Below are positions 39,020 through 47,504 of a stretch of DNA of 64,000 nt, one piece after another. Positions within the stretch are counted from its first letter, which is position 1. Every line of letters starts with the position of its first letter. The translations under genes and the position numbers were made by a program. Origin of the DNA: Aliibacillus thermotolerans (GTDB taxonomy: Bacteria; Bacillota; Bacilli; Bacillales; Marinococcaceae); NCBI RefSeq assembly GCF_027853235.1, contig NZ_WKJG01000039.1, positions 1-64,000 on the forward strand, read 5' to 3'. Under the pieces are notes generated by a model. That model made no database searches and was not told the DNA's origin. It saw only the letters and a program-made list of their open reading frames with translations.

Positions 39020-40660
39020 TTAGACGCCAGAATGGTGTTTATACATCCAAAGCACACCACTTTTTAACAGACGGGCAACCCGACCGGTCAGAGCAGTTTC
39101 TCCCATGACACCAAATCCTTGTTTTTTACCGAGTGAACCTAACACCCCTTTTAATTTTATCGTAGGAAGTTTATCCGGCAATGGTTCTCCGTGCCATCGT
39201 TTTTTTAATACGGTTGCAATTTGATCCGCTTGCCCCTCTGCTAATTGGGCGCTTGGGGCGTGTGGCAGACTAGCGCAGTCACCGACGACAAACACATTTT
39301 CGTCGTTTGGAAGATGGTGGTGGTTTGTTAAAATCACTCGTCCAGAGGAGTCTTTTTCTACATCCAATTTGCGCACTACTTTATTTGGTTGAATCCCAGC
39401 TGTCCAAATAGTGGCGTCACTTGGTAAAAATTCATCATGATTATATAGCCCTTCTTCGGTTACTTTCGTAATGTTAGAATTACTAATTACTTCAACATCG
39501 TGTTTTTCAAACCAATTTTGTACGTAATTGCTCAGTCGTTTCGGGAACATAGGCAAAATCGTTTCCCCGCGATCAAATAACTTAATTTGAAGATCGTGCC
39601 TACTTTCTCGCAGTTCACTGGCGATTTCAACCCCGCTTAATCCAGCTCCCACAACAGAAACGACTGAGTTAGCAGGCAAGTTGTTTAATGTTTCAGACGT
39701 TCTGCGAGTGTCTTCCATGGATTGAATACTATACGTATGTTCTTCCGCTCCAGGGACACCATGATATTTATCTTCCGCACCGAGTCCGATCACAAGGTAA
39801 TCATAGAATATAGGGTCTTCTCCTTTTAAATGGACGAGTTGATTTTCTAAATCAATGCTTTCTACGGTTCCGAAATGCCGCGTTAACCGTTTATGCTCCG
39901 GAAAAGGCACTCTTATTTCATGATCAGATTGTGTACCGGCAGCAAGGGCATAGTATTCTGTTTTTAAACAATGATATGGAAGTTTATCAACAAGTATGAG
40001 TTCAATATCGCTAGGAATTTCGTGCGGACGCAGTCGTTGAATTAACCGCATTCCTCCATATCCTCCACCTAAAATAACTAATTTTTTCATTGCACGATGT
40101 CCCCTTTTTGTTAATATTCCATTTAAACTAGTGTGAAGAAGTTCCATGAGTTGATTTAAGAATCCATCTAAAGATGGCTCATTAGAAGTGACGAGAGTAT
40201 AATAAAAATGACTATTAATAATATGGGCCCAACTCGTTACGTCCGTATCTTTTTTTACGTCTCCTTGATGTATCCCTTCTTGTAAGACTTGCTTCCATAT
40301 GTTGAAGATAGTGGATTCATTTTCAATGACATGCCGCCACACATTTCGAGTTAAATGTTGGTTTAAAGGATACTCCCCAAGCAAATAACTAACATAAGCC
40401 CGCAATTTGGATAATGTCGGCAACTTGTCCAGGCGATAAGTTGTTATGTATTGATGAATTTGATGAAGCCGATCTTCTGCAAGAGCCAGCATGATGGACT
40501 CTTTCGTTGGAAAATAATTAAAAAAGGTGCCCTTTGCGATGGAAGCGATTTCCGTAATTTCTTGGACGGTGGTCGCTTCAAAACCTTTTTCGCGAAAAAG
40601 AGAAACGGCAGCCTTTAATATTTTTTCTCTCGTTTGTAACTTTTTCTCTGTTCGTTTCAA
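39020..40660 (-). CDS. TetR regulator fused in frame to type-II NADH dehydrogenase (YutJ)
   Basis: One uninterrupted 546-codon frame. Residues 1-190 are a complete TetR protein: helix-turn-helix at about 10-60 (TREKILKAAVSLF, TVQEITEIASIAKGTFFNYF) and a helical ligand/dimer domain. Residues 191-546 are a full YutJ-like NDH-2: FAD motif LGGGYGGMRL, NAD motif VVGAGLSGVEIASELRE, VFVVGDCASLPHAPSAQLAEGQA and the C-terminal LLKSGVLWMYKHH. There is no stop at the junction (SLNGILTKRGHRA-MKK). The TTG at 40660 follows GGAGAG. The ATG at 40090 behind AAGGGG could also give free NDH-2. In B. subtilis YutJ stands alone. Confidence 0.85.
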   Translation of the reverse strand: MKRTEKKLQTREKILKAAVSLFREKGFEATTVQEITEIASIAKGTFFNYFPTKESIMLALAEDRLHQIHQYITTYRLDKLPTLSKLRAYVSYLLGEYPLNQHLTRNVWRHVIENESTIFNIWKQVLQEGIHQGDVKKDTDVTSWAHIINSHFYYTLVTSNEPSLDGFLNQLMELLHTSLNGILTKRGHRAMKKLVILGGGYGGMRLIQRLRPHEIPSDIELILVDKLPYHCLKTEYYALAAGTQSDHEIRVPFPEHKRLTRHFGTVESIDLENQLVHLKGEDPIFYDYLVIGLGAEDKYHGVPGAEEHTYSIQSMEDTRRTSETLNNLPANSVVSVVGAGLSGVEIASELRESRHDLQIKLFDRGETILPMFPKRLSNYVQNWFEKHDVEVISNSNITKVTEEGLYNHDEFLPSDATIWTAGIQPNKVVRKLDVEKDSSGRVILTNHHHLPNDENVFVVGDCASLPHAPSAQLAEGQADQIATVLKKRWHGEPLPDKLPTIKLKGVLGSLGKKQGFGVMGETALTGRVARLLKSGVLWMYKHHSGV

Positions 40661-40708
40661 TATGTATCTCTCCACATGGAAAACAAATGATTGCAATCGA
40701 AATAAAAT

Positions 40709-40720
40709 TGACCTTGGTCA
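40709..40720. promoter_or_regulatory. Candidate operator of the TetR-NDH fusion
   Basis: TGACC-TT-GGTCA, an inverted repeat covering the predicted transcription start of the minus-strand gene. Position and symmetry fit autorepression by the TetR part. Confidence 0.55.
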
Positions 40721-40725
40721 TTTTA

Positions 40726-40754
40726 ATTATAACGATTATATGGCAATTTTTCAA
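40726..40754 (-). promoter_or_regulatory. Sigma-A promoter of the TetR-NDH fusion
   Basis: On the minus strand TTGAAA (40754-40749), 17 bases, TATAAT (40731-40726). Both boxes are close to consensus. Start expected near 40719. Confidence 0.75.
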
Positions 40755-40802
40755 CAATACGGTGACAGTCTTTTGTTGTCTAAAAAATAGCAAATTTCTT
40801 AG

Positions 40803-40831
40803 TTGACTTCTCGCAAAAGGAGCGATAGGAT
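40803..40831 (+). promoter_or_regulatory. Sigma-A promoter of yuzB
   Basis: TTGACT (40803-40808), 17 bases, TAGGAT (40826-40831), 32 bases before yuzB. Confidence 0.6.
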
Positions 40832-40862
40832 AATTTGAAGGAGGCTAAAGAGGTGAACTAGG

Positions 40863-41099
40863 ATGAATCCTATTATTGAATTTTGTTTAAGTAACTTAGC
40901 TAGTGGTTCACAAGCAGCATTAGAAGAATTGGAAAAAGATCCTAATTTGGATATTATAGAATATGGTTGTCTCGGAAACTGCGGTCATTGTGCCATGAAC
41001 ATGTATGCTCTTGTCAATGGAGAAATCGTTGATGGAGAAACACCGGAAGAATTAGTTGAGAATGTATATACGTATTTAGAAGAAAATCCAATGTTTTAA
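40863..41099 (+). CDS. yuzB: YuzB family protein (DUF1450)
   Basis: A 78-residue protein of the YuzB/DUF1450 family with three conserved cysteines, FCLSN near the N terminus and [10 protein letters not shown] (about residues 40-49). The pattern suggests metal or Fe-S binding, but the function is unknown. It is divergent from the NDH-2 gene, as yuzB and yutJ are neighbours in B. subtilis. ATG start, with AGAGGTGA upstream. Confidence 0.88.
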   Translation: MNPIIEFCLSNLASGSQAALEELEKDPNLDIIEYGCLGNCGHCAMNMYALVNGEIVDGETPEELVENVYTYLEENPMF

Positions 41100-41111
41100 T
41101 GTTCTTAGCTT

Positions 41112-41450
41112 AGAAGTCTCCATCTTCAATCGAGTGCAGAGCAGTAAAACCAACGATAAGGTGGAGATGATTTGGCTTTCGGTCAAGCTGCTAATTGACC
41201 GAACATACGTTATTATAGATTCACAAAGTTCTTTGATCATTGGATATATAAGGTTGCGTACGGAATTAAGTGCGAAAACCAAGCTCCTTCGTATGCGTAA
41301 AAATCCAAGGTATAAAAGAACACTTCGTATCAGTAGGGTCGGAATGCCCTGAATTCACGCTCGTGGAGAACGTATAAGACTTGCTTGCAAGCTATGTTCG
41401 TGGAAGCGAGAAGACCCCACTTCAAACGAAGTTAAGTGGTGGGTGATTCA
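41112..41450 (+). mobile_element. IS200/IS605-derived non-autonomous element with reRNA-like right end
   Basis: No transposase or tnpB frame, yet both ends look like IS605 ends. Left: CTCCATCTT...AAGGTGGAG pairing around 41117-41164. Right: TAGGGT...CCCTGAATTCACGCTCGTGGAG...GTTCGTGGAAGCGAGAA, which lines up block by block with the tnpB 3' flank at 291-377, then a hairpin CCACTT/AAGTGG (41414-41443) and TTCAC. An inner hairpin GGTCAA/TTGACC lies near 41190. Probably an internal deletion derivative (PATE type) that keeps the RNA scaffold region. Confidence 0.5.
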
Positions 41451-41453
41451 CAT

Positions 41454-41504
41454 AAACGAAACCAGTATTGATTTTGATTAGAAATCAACACTGGTTTCGT
41501 TTTT
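41454..41504 (+). terminator. Strong terminator downstream of the IS-derived element
   Basis: AAACGAAACCAGT and ACTGGTTTCGTTT enclose TTGATTT/AAATCAA, a stem of about 20 bp, followed by TTG. Confidence 0.85.
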
Positions 41505-41617
41505 GAGCAAAGTGTAGCTATTCTTTCAAAAATATATTGTTTCAATACGAGTGAAAAGTGGTAAAATAATTCTAGTATAAAAGTGATATAAGAAACATAG
41601 TTGTAGGGGGGATGGCA

Positions 41618-41812
41618 GTGGTTCGTAGTGAATATTTGGAAGTGTTGCGTGAGAAAATGATTATGACAGCAAAAGATCTTGGGATGAGTCATCCGCTCGT
41701 GTTGAAATATAGTAAAGAAATTGATAAAGAACACAATAAATTACTTGATTCATTAAAAAAAGACTTTCCTCCAGAAAAACAATTTTACCCAAATAAAAGC
41801 CAGATTGTTTGA
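41618..41812 (+). CDS. Spo0E-like aspartyl-phosphate phosphatase
   Basis: A 64-residue helical-hairpin protein. LREKMIMTAKDLGMSHPLVLKYSKEIDKEHNKLL shows the Spo0E-family pattern; the key signature S-x-E-x-D is present as SKEID (about residues 31-35). Family members dephosphorylate Spo0A~P and delay sporulation. The GTG at 41618 is preferred because AGGGGGG ends at 41611; the ATG at 41612 would touch it. It precedes the A-type Fe-S gene. Confidence 0.78.
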   Translation: MVRSEYLEVLREKMIMTAKDLGMSHPLVLKYSKEIDKEHNKLLDSLKKDFPPEKQFYPNKSQIV

Positions 41813-41885
41813 AGGAACAACGAAAAAACGATATACTTCACATACACGGTTTTTTGCATGTGCACTCGAAAAGGAGGTTTTTCGA

Positions 41886-42239
41886 ATGATTACAGTCACG
41901 GAAGCTGCGGCTGCCCAAGTGAAAGAAATGATGAAACAAGAAGGTGATGATACGCTTCTGTTTCGTGTAGGAGTCACCGGTGGTGGTTGTAGTGGTCTGT
42001 CATATAATTTAGGCTTTGCAACAGAAGTGGAAGAAGACGATACCGTGGAAGAACAGCATGGTATAAAAGTTGTCATTGATGATGAAAGTGCACCACTTTT
42101 AAAAGGTGTAACGATTGATTATAAACAAAATATGATGGGTGGCGGCTTTACCATTGATAATCCGAACGCGCTCGTCTCATGCGGGTGTGGCTCATCTTTT
42201 AAAACGGCAACGAATGCAGGAACTCCGGAAGAATGTTAA
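41886..42239 (+). CDS. yutM: A-type Fe-S carrier (HesB/IscA family)
   Basis: A 117-residue protein of the IscA/SufA/ErpA type matching B. subtilis YutM (SufA). The three cluster ligands are in GGGCSGLSY (about residue 35) and the C-terminal SCGCGSSF. It carries Fe-S clusters from the SUF system. The ATG at 41886 follows AAAGGAGG. Confidence 0.93.
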   Translation: MITVTEAAAAQVKEMMKQEGDDTLLFRVGVTGGGCSGLSYNLGFATEVEEDDTVEEQHGIKVVIDDESAPLLKGVTIDYKQNMMGGGFTIDNPNALVSCGCGSSFKTATNAGTPEEC

Positions 42240-42313
42240 TGAATTAAATAACACGACATTATTCATGAGATAACCAATCACCATTTTTAAGGGTGATTAG
42301 GATCGTTATTTTT

Positions 42314-42350
42314 AAAGCCCTTTTAGCGTATCGTTAGGAGGGCTTTTTTG
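42314..42350 (+). terminator. Terminator of yutM
   Basis: AAAGCCCT and AGGAGGGCTTTTTT around a 12-base loop. A smaller hairpin AATCACC/GGGTGATT lies just upstream. Confidence 0.85.
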
Positions 42351-42562
42351 TGTCTCATCGCAACAAGACGCTTGCGGGTTTGACATGATATAGAAGTTAA
42401 AAATCGGGCTTCATATCCTTCTGTCGCTTACCCGGGGCTATCCAGCTTTCTCGTCAGTCGTACTTGGAGATCGTGAGCTTCCATATTGTCCTCCGACTAC
42501 GTGTAGTGACGGGTATACGGGGAATTGAAAAAGATAAGAGCTCGAATCCTATCTCCACCGTG

Positions 42563-43043
42563 TTATACGACTGATTTTAGCGTGAAAATGGAAAAAAGTG
42601 TCGTTTGAACCGGTGATGAAACCTTTATTTCTAAATTTCCATAAGCGTCGTATGAAGGAGGAGAGTGAGAAAATTACGTCATTGATGCTTAGGGTTTCGA
42701 TTCATACGACCAATTTTTACTCGGAAAGTAAAATGAGATGTCGTATGATCCTTTCATGGAACCACTGTTCACGTAAAAGTTCTGTTGAAGTGCCGTATGA
42801 AAGAAAAAATTAGGTGATACAAAGGCGAAAAGTCGTTTCATACGACGCATTTTTAGCATAAAAGAAAATTGAATCGTCGCATGAACGTTTCATGGGACGA
42901 CTATTACATCAAAATCCTAAATAAGTGTCGTATAGCAGTTAAAAATGGAAATAATTAGGTGAAAAATACTTGTTTTACTATTCATGCGACACATTACTGT
43001 TAAGAAAGGACAAATAAGTGTCGCATCATGATTTCATACGACC
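42563..43043. repeat. Cluster of GTCGTATGAA palindromic repeats (cluster 2)
   Basis: About a dozen copies of GTCGTATGAA/TTCATACGAC and one-base variants in 480 bases, often as inverted pairs: GTCGTTTCATACGAC at 42832-42846, TCGTCGCATG/CATGGGACGA at 42874-42900, and GTGTCGCAT...ATACGACC at 43018-43042. Spacers are AT-rich and unlike each other. Same family as 1163-1485. No gene is present in 42351-43479. Confidence 0.75.
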
Positions 43044-43155
43044 GATTCTTTCATATCAAACTCATTGAGTGGTTGCATGACACTTCTAAAGGAGAGCGCT
43101 TCAGATCGCTGGATCGGCTTCTTTCACCGCCCCTCCATCGCTTGTCACGGTTACC

Positions 43156-43373
43156 CGGCTTTCTCCGCTTTTCTTATTGTCTAGCTTCAGCAACCAGGCA
43201 TTTGGCCTAAGGAACTTCTGCTAAAATCATGCCCGTCCTAGGCATAACGCAGAAGTCAGCACGTCCTATGCAAGTCAGATCATGTCAGAAGTCAAAGAGC
43301 GACTTCTGACTGTGTTCTTCCAACGCTAGTCGTGGTTAAACGGCTTTCTCCCCTTTTCTTATTGTCTAGCTTC
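43156..43373. repeat. Bacillus-type intergenic repeat with 33-bp direct duplication
   Basis: CGGCTTTCTCC-G/C-CTTTTCTTATTGTC followed by TAGCTTC occurs at 43156-43188 and again at 43341-43373, 185 bases apart. The TTATTGTCTAGCTTCGGCTCC type is a widespread intergenic repeat in Bacillus and Geobacillus. The part between holds the hairpin GTCAGAAGT/ACTTCTGAC (43284-43310). Confidence 0.7.
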
Positions 43374-43479
43374 GGCTCCTAGGCGCTCGGATTCTTCAGG
43401 TCAGATAAAGAAAGAAAAAACCGCTTTCTTTCCCGCCCTTCCAGAATGTATCGCGCCTGAACAGTCGCCTCCGCTTTTC

Positions 43480-44463
43480 TTAGAACATATGGGAGCTGTG
43501 GCCGGGTTGGAGGCGGGCTTTTGGATCGATGTATGCTTTCGCGTTATTGACGGCAGTTGGTGCTTCGCCAAATCCGACGGCAATGAGTTTTACTTTCCCG
43601 TCATAAGTCGTCACATCACCGGCGGCATAAATGCCTTTAATGTTTGTCTCCATTTTTGAATTTACTTTAATCGAGTTTTTTTCAAATTCAAGTCCCCAAT
43701 TTTTTATTGGACCGAGAGAAGAAATAAAACCGTAATTGACAATCAAATGGTCGATATCAATCACTTCTATTTTATCTCCTTTCACTTCTTCTAACACAAC
43801 TTGGTGGATATTCTCTCCATCTCCGATAATATCTTTCACTTGGAAAGGCGTCTTGATGTCGACAGTCGAGCGCTGTAGTTCTGCAACGCTATGTTCGTGG
43901 GCGCGAAATTTGTCTCTTCGGTGTACAAGGATCACATCTGCCACCGGATCGAGCATGTTTGCCCAATCTACTGCGGAGTCACCACCACCTAAAATCATCA
44001 CTTTTTGATTTTTAAATTGTTCCATATCATTGACAAAGTAATGGAGGTTTCCGCTTTCGTATTTTTCAGCACCTTCTATTTTTAATTTTCGCGGTTCAAA
44101 CGCTCCTACTCCTGCTGTAATGATAATCGTTCTAGAGTAGTGGGTTTCTTTCTCCGTGTGAAGTTCAAAGATGTCGTCATCTCTTTTGATAACATTTTCC
44201 ACTGATTGTTCCAATACAATTTCAGTTTTAAACATATTCATTTGCTCAATTAATTGATCGATTAATTCTTGGGCACGTATTTTTGGAAATCCAGCCACGT
44301 CATAAATATATTTTTCAGGGTATAGTGCTGATAATTGCCCGCCAAGTTGTGGCATGCTTTCGATTATTTTTACTTTCGCTTGTCGCATCCCTCCGTAAAA
44401 AGCAGTGAACAAACCAGTCGGTCCACCGCCGATAATAGTAATGTCATAAATGTCTTGATTCAA
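43480..44463 (-). CDS. yumC: Ferredoxin/flavodoxin-NADP+ reductase, thioredoxin-reductase-like
   Basis: A 327-residue flavoprotein matching B. subtilis YumC. FAD motif [23 protein letters not shown] motif [12 protein letters not shown], and [13 protein letters not shown] near the C terminus; it lacks the CXXC of thioredoxin reductases, as expected. It passes electrons between NADPH and ferredoxin or flavodoxin. A TTG at 44463 follows GGAGGTGA; the ATG at 44478 would include that site. In B. subtilis yumB lies close by; here the cobalamin cluster separates them. Confidence 0.92.
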   Translation of the reverse strand: MNQDIYDITIIGGGPTGLFTAFYGGMRQAKVKIIESMPQLGGQLSALYPEKYIYDVAGFPKIRAQELIDQLIEQMNMFKTEIVLEQSVENVIKRDDDIFELHTEKETHYSRTIIITAGVGAFEPRKLKIEGAEKYESGNLHYFVNDMEQFKNQKVMILGGGDSAVDWANMLDPVADVILVHRRDKFRAHEHSVAELQRSTVDIKTPFQVKDIIGDGENIHQVVLEEVKGDKIEVIDIDHLIVNYGFISSLGPIKNWGLEFEKNSIKVNSKMETNIKGIYAAGDVTTYDGKVKLIAVGFGEAPTAVNNAKAYIDPKARLQPGHSSHMF

Positions 44464-44654
44464 AGCAGTCACCTCCATGAAATTCCCTAAAACTTTTCTT
44501 CATTATACGCATATTCTATTCCAATTGAAAAGGTAGCAATGGAGGAGAATGTCCGAAATGAAAAGATTATTTGTCGAAAAAGATTGCCAAGAAAATAAAT
44601 TTGTATTATGGTATTACATGTAATATACTTTAAAACATTACGACAATTGCATAG

Positions 44655-44845
44655 GAAGTAGAAAAGGTGGAAACAGGAGATGGAACTGTTTCCTTAAAAG
44701 GGAAGTCCGGTGAAAGTCCGGCGCGGTCCCGCCACTGTAACTGGGTTGCTTGTCCAAGCGTCCACTCTCGTCTCATCAACGAGGGGAAGGAGGACAAGCG
44801 AAAAACCAGAAGCCAGGAGACCTGCCTTTTCTAACGACACCGCTT
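44655..44845 (+). ncRNA. Cobalamin (B12) riboswitch aptamer
   Basis: All the hallmark segments are in order: AAAAGGTGGAAACAGG, TTAAAAGGGAAGTCCGGTGA, AAGTCCGGCGCGGTCCCGCC, ACTGTAAC, and the B12 box AGCCAGGAGACCTGCC at 44811-44826. The variable arm GCTTGTCC.../GGACAAGC is also present. It binds adenosylcobalamin and lies upstream of the whole cobalamin operon. Confidence 0.96.
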
Positions 44846-44930
44846 GAACCTACGGGGTTATTAGGGAGGTGTTAGAGAGCGCTTCATGATAAGTTGGTGA
44901 TGTATGCTAGTACCTTTTATCATTGAAACA

Positions 44931-44975
44931 GAGCATCTTTAACATGTCCCGATATGTTAAAGATGCTTTTTTTAT
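44931..44975 (+). terminator. Riboswitch-controlled terminator
   Basis: GAGCATCTTTAACAT pairs with ATGTTAAAGATGC, then TTTTTTTATT. Its position between aptamer and first gene makes it the expression platform: B12 binding should favour termination. An intermediate pairing CTAAC/GTTAG (44830-44878) may be the switch. Confidence 0.85.
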
Positions 44976-45049
44976 TGGCAAATAAGAAAGGCGAGAACTT
45001 TCTTCATGAAAGCGAGCGATACCATCATAAAAAAGAAAGGGTGGGGGAG

Positions 45050-46639
45050 ATGAAAAAAGGAAAAATTTTAGTCGTCGGGTTTGGTCCCGGGGATGAAGCA
45101 CATATGACTTTTCGCGCAAGAGAAGCCATCGTCGAAGCCGATATGGTCATCGGTTATAAGACGTATATGGACCTTGTCAGTCATTTAATCAAAGGAAAAG
45201 CCATCATCCGTACTGGAATGACAGAAGAAGTGACGAGAGCGCAAGAAGCCGTAAAGGAAGCAGAACAAGGGAAAACGGTTGCGGTGATTTCCAGTGGGGA
45301 TGCTGGCTTGTATGGGATGGCAGGACTCGTCTATGAAGTATTAATGGATAAAGGATGGAAAGAGGAAGAAGGGATTTCTGTTGAAGTGATTCCAGGAATA
45401 ACCGCCTTAAACTCATGTGCCGCCCTCCTTGGTGCCCCGGTTATGCATGACGCGTGTACGATTAGTTTAAGCGACCATTTAACGCCGTGGGAATTAATAG
45501 AAAAACGAGTCGAAGCAGCGGCACAGGCGGATTTTGTTATTGCGCTATATAATCCGAAAAGCGGAAGGAGAACGCGTCAAATTGAAGAAACCCAACGTAT
45601 TTTACTAAAATATCGAGATCCGAAAACTCCTGTTGGTCTTGTAAAAAGTGCTTATCGTGAAAGACAACATATCGTGATGACGAATCTGGAAGACATGTTA
45701 AATCATGAAATAGGGATGTTGACAACGGTTATCATAGGGAACAATTCTACTTTTTATTATGATGGCAAAATGATTACACCACGAGGTTATCAACGAAAAT
45801 ATACGCTCGGGGAAGAAAAACAACAGTTAAAACCTTCCGAACGATTAAAACCAGAAACAGAACCGTGGGCATTACACGGCGGAAAAAAAGAGAACTTGCC
45901 AAAGTTTGAAAAAAAAAACTCTCTTCCCGCCGCGATAGCCAATGAAGCATTGAACATTGTGACAACAGCAAAAACTGATGAAATGTTTAAACAAACACCT
46001 ATTTTTGAATTTGCTGTTTCGCCGGGGGTATGGGAAAAATCAATGAGTGCCTCTCAACTAGCGATGCTCGCTGAAATCGTAGGAGACAATGGAGAAGTGC
46101 GTTATACGCCCGATCATTACTTACAAGTTTCTGTTGAAACCGACTCCCCGGAAGAAATAACTGCCCGTTTGGAAAGGGAAGGATGGGAACTTTCTCCCGT
46201 TGGAAATGTTGTCCACGTGAAAGGATGTGACTTTTGTGACGGGGAGAAAAAGGAAAGCATTCCTTATGCCGCGGAAATAAAACAAAAACTTGAAGGTCTG
46301 AAAGTTCCCAAGATTTTAAAAATAGGGTTTAACGGCTGTGGAATGGCATGTTATGGAGCGGTAACCGATGACATTGGTATCGTGTATCGCCGCGGTGCTT
46401 TCGATGTCTTTTTAGGAGCGAAATCGATTGGTAGAAATGCCCACACCGGTCAACCGGTAGTGGAAGGATTAGTAAAAGACGAATTAGTCGATTTAATTGT
46501 TAACATCGTCATGGAGTACAAGGAAAAAGGGTTACCGAATGAACGGTTTTATAAATTTTTTAAACGAGTGCAACAAATTCAAGGGTTTCAATATCAAGAA
46601 ATGTACACGCCAGTGGAAGTAAATAATCCGTGTGAATAA
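45050..46639 (+). CDS. cbiH60: CbiH60: precorrin/cobalt-factor III C17-methyltransferase with Fe-S domain
   Basis: A 529-residue two-domain protein. Residues 1-245 are the CobJ/CbiH methyltransferase (VVGFGPGDEAHM, then SSGDAGLYGMAG and IPGITALNSC) that drives ring contraction. Residues about 310-529 resemble a nitrite/sulfite reductase half with C393, C396, C430 and C434 for a 4Fe-4S cluster (CDFC...CGMAC). The same fusion is known from Bacillus (Priestia) megaterium as CbiH60. ATG at 45050 after GGGGGAG. First gene after the riboswitch. Confidence 0.93.
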   Translation: MKKGKILVVGFGPGDEAHMTFRAREAIVEADMVIGYKTYMDLVSHLIKGKAIIRTGMTEEVTRAQEAVKEAEQGKTVAVISSGDAGLYGMAGLVYEVLMDKGWKEEEGISVEVIPGITALNSCAALLGAPVMHDACTISLSDHLTPWELIEKRVEAAAQADFVIALYNPKSGRRTRQIEETQRILLKYRDPKTPVGLVKSAYRERQHIVMTNLEDMLNHEIGMLTTVIIGNNSTFYYDGKMITPRGYQRKYTLGEEKQQLKPSERLKPETEPWALHGGKKENLPKFEKKNSLPAAIANEALNIVTTAKTDEMFKQTPIFEFAVSPGVWEKSMSASQLAMLAEIVGDNGEVRYTPDHYLQVSVETDSPEEITARLEREGWELSPVGNVVHVKGCDFCDGEKKESIPYAAEIKQKLEGLKVPKILKIGFNGCGMACYGAVTDDIGIVYRRGAFDVFLGAKSIGRNAHTGQPVVEGLVKDELVDLIVNIVMEYKEKGLPNERFYKFFKRVQQIQGFQYQEMYTPVEVNNPCE

Positions 46640-46651
46640 GAAGGTGACGGG

Positions 46652-47491
46652 ATGAAAGCAATTTTGTTTGTTGGGCATGGCAGTCCGAAAGAAAAAGGAA
46701 ATAAAGAGACGTTACAATTTATTGAAGGATTAAAAGAGAAATGGAATTTCCCCTTGATTGAATCTTGTTTTCTTGAACATGCACGTCCGACGATAGCGGA
46801 AGGAATTGAAACGTGTGTAACCAAAGGGGCAACCCATGTGGCGCTCATTCCAATCATGTTTTTACCGGCGGGTCATTCAAAGATTCATATTCCACATGAA
46901 ATTGACGAGGCAAAAAAGAAATATCCATCCGTGCGGTTTACATACGGAAAGCCGATTGGGGTACATGCCGAAGTCGTCGATCTTTTAGCAGATAAAGTGA
47001 GAAAAGAAGTTGGTATCCGTGCCCCTGAAAATACCTCCCTCGTTCTCATCGGACGTGGAAGCAGTGAACCAGATACGAACAGTGAAGTGTACAAACTTGG
47101 TCGACTGTTGTCTGAAAAAATAGAACATGTCCCGGTAGAGGTGTCTTTTATTGGGGTGACGGTGCCTACGGTAGAAGAAGCAGTCGAGCGCCAAATTGCT
47201 TTAGGAAAAAAGAATGTGATTTTCGTTCCGTGTTTTTTCTTTAGTGGCATTTTGATGGACCGAGTATATGATAAAGTTCGTCAATTTCAAGAGATTTATC
47301 CTCATGGGGACTTTCAAACAACGTCGACGGTTGGTTTTCACCCTCGCTTAGAAATGGTGCTCTTTGAGAGGGTACAAGAAGCATTAGACGGAGAAGCGTT
47401 TTTAAACTGCGACATGTGTCAATATCGTTTATTTGCGGTGGAACATATGGAAGGTGTCCATCATCACCATCATCATCACGATCATTCTTAG
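46652..47491 (+). CDS. cbiX: Sirohydrochlorin cobaltochelatase with His-rich tail
   Basis: A 279-residue CbiX with two homologous halves. The N-terminal half begins LFVGHGSPK with the metal-binding histidine, and LPAGHSKIHIPHEI supplies another. CDMC near residue 251 fits the CXXC of the B. megaterium enzyme, which binds an Fe-S cluster. The protein ends in seven histidines, DHS, probably a cobalt-holding tail. It inserts Co2+ into sirohydrochlorin, the committed step of the anaerobic route. Confidence 0.93.
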   Translation: MKAILFVGHGSPKEKGNKETLQFIEGLKEKWNFPLIESCFLEHARPTIAEGIETCVTKGATHVALIPIMFLPAGHSKIHIPHEIDEAKKKYPSVRFTYGKPIGVHAEVVDLLADKVRKEVGIRAPENTSLVLIGRGSSEPDTNSEVYKLGRLLSEKIEHVPVEVSFIGVTVPTVEEAVERQIALGKKNVIFVPCFFFSGILMDRVYDKVRQFQEIYPHGDFQTTSTVGFHPRLEMVLFERVQEALDGEAFLNCDMCQYRLFAVEHMEGVHHHHHHHDHS

Positions 47492-47504
47492 TGGAGGGTG
47501 TTGA

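Noticed and set aside
40090-40110. Splitting the TetR-NDH frame into two separate genes
   Set aside because: No stop codon separates the domains; the internal ATG has only a moderate binding site, so I report one gene and mention the internal start.
42563-43043. The GTCGTATGAA cluster as a CRISPR or phage attachment array
   Set aside because: Motifs are only about 10 bases, appear in both orientations and have irregular spacing; no integrase or cas gene is near.
43028-43210. A 60-codon frame in the repeat field before yumC
   Set aside because: It overlaps both repeat families and has no ribosome binding site or recognisable protein pattern.
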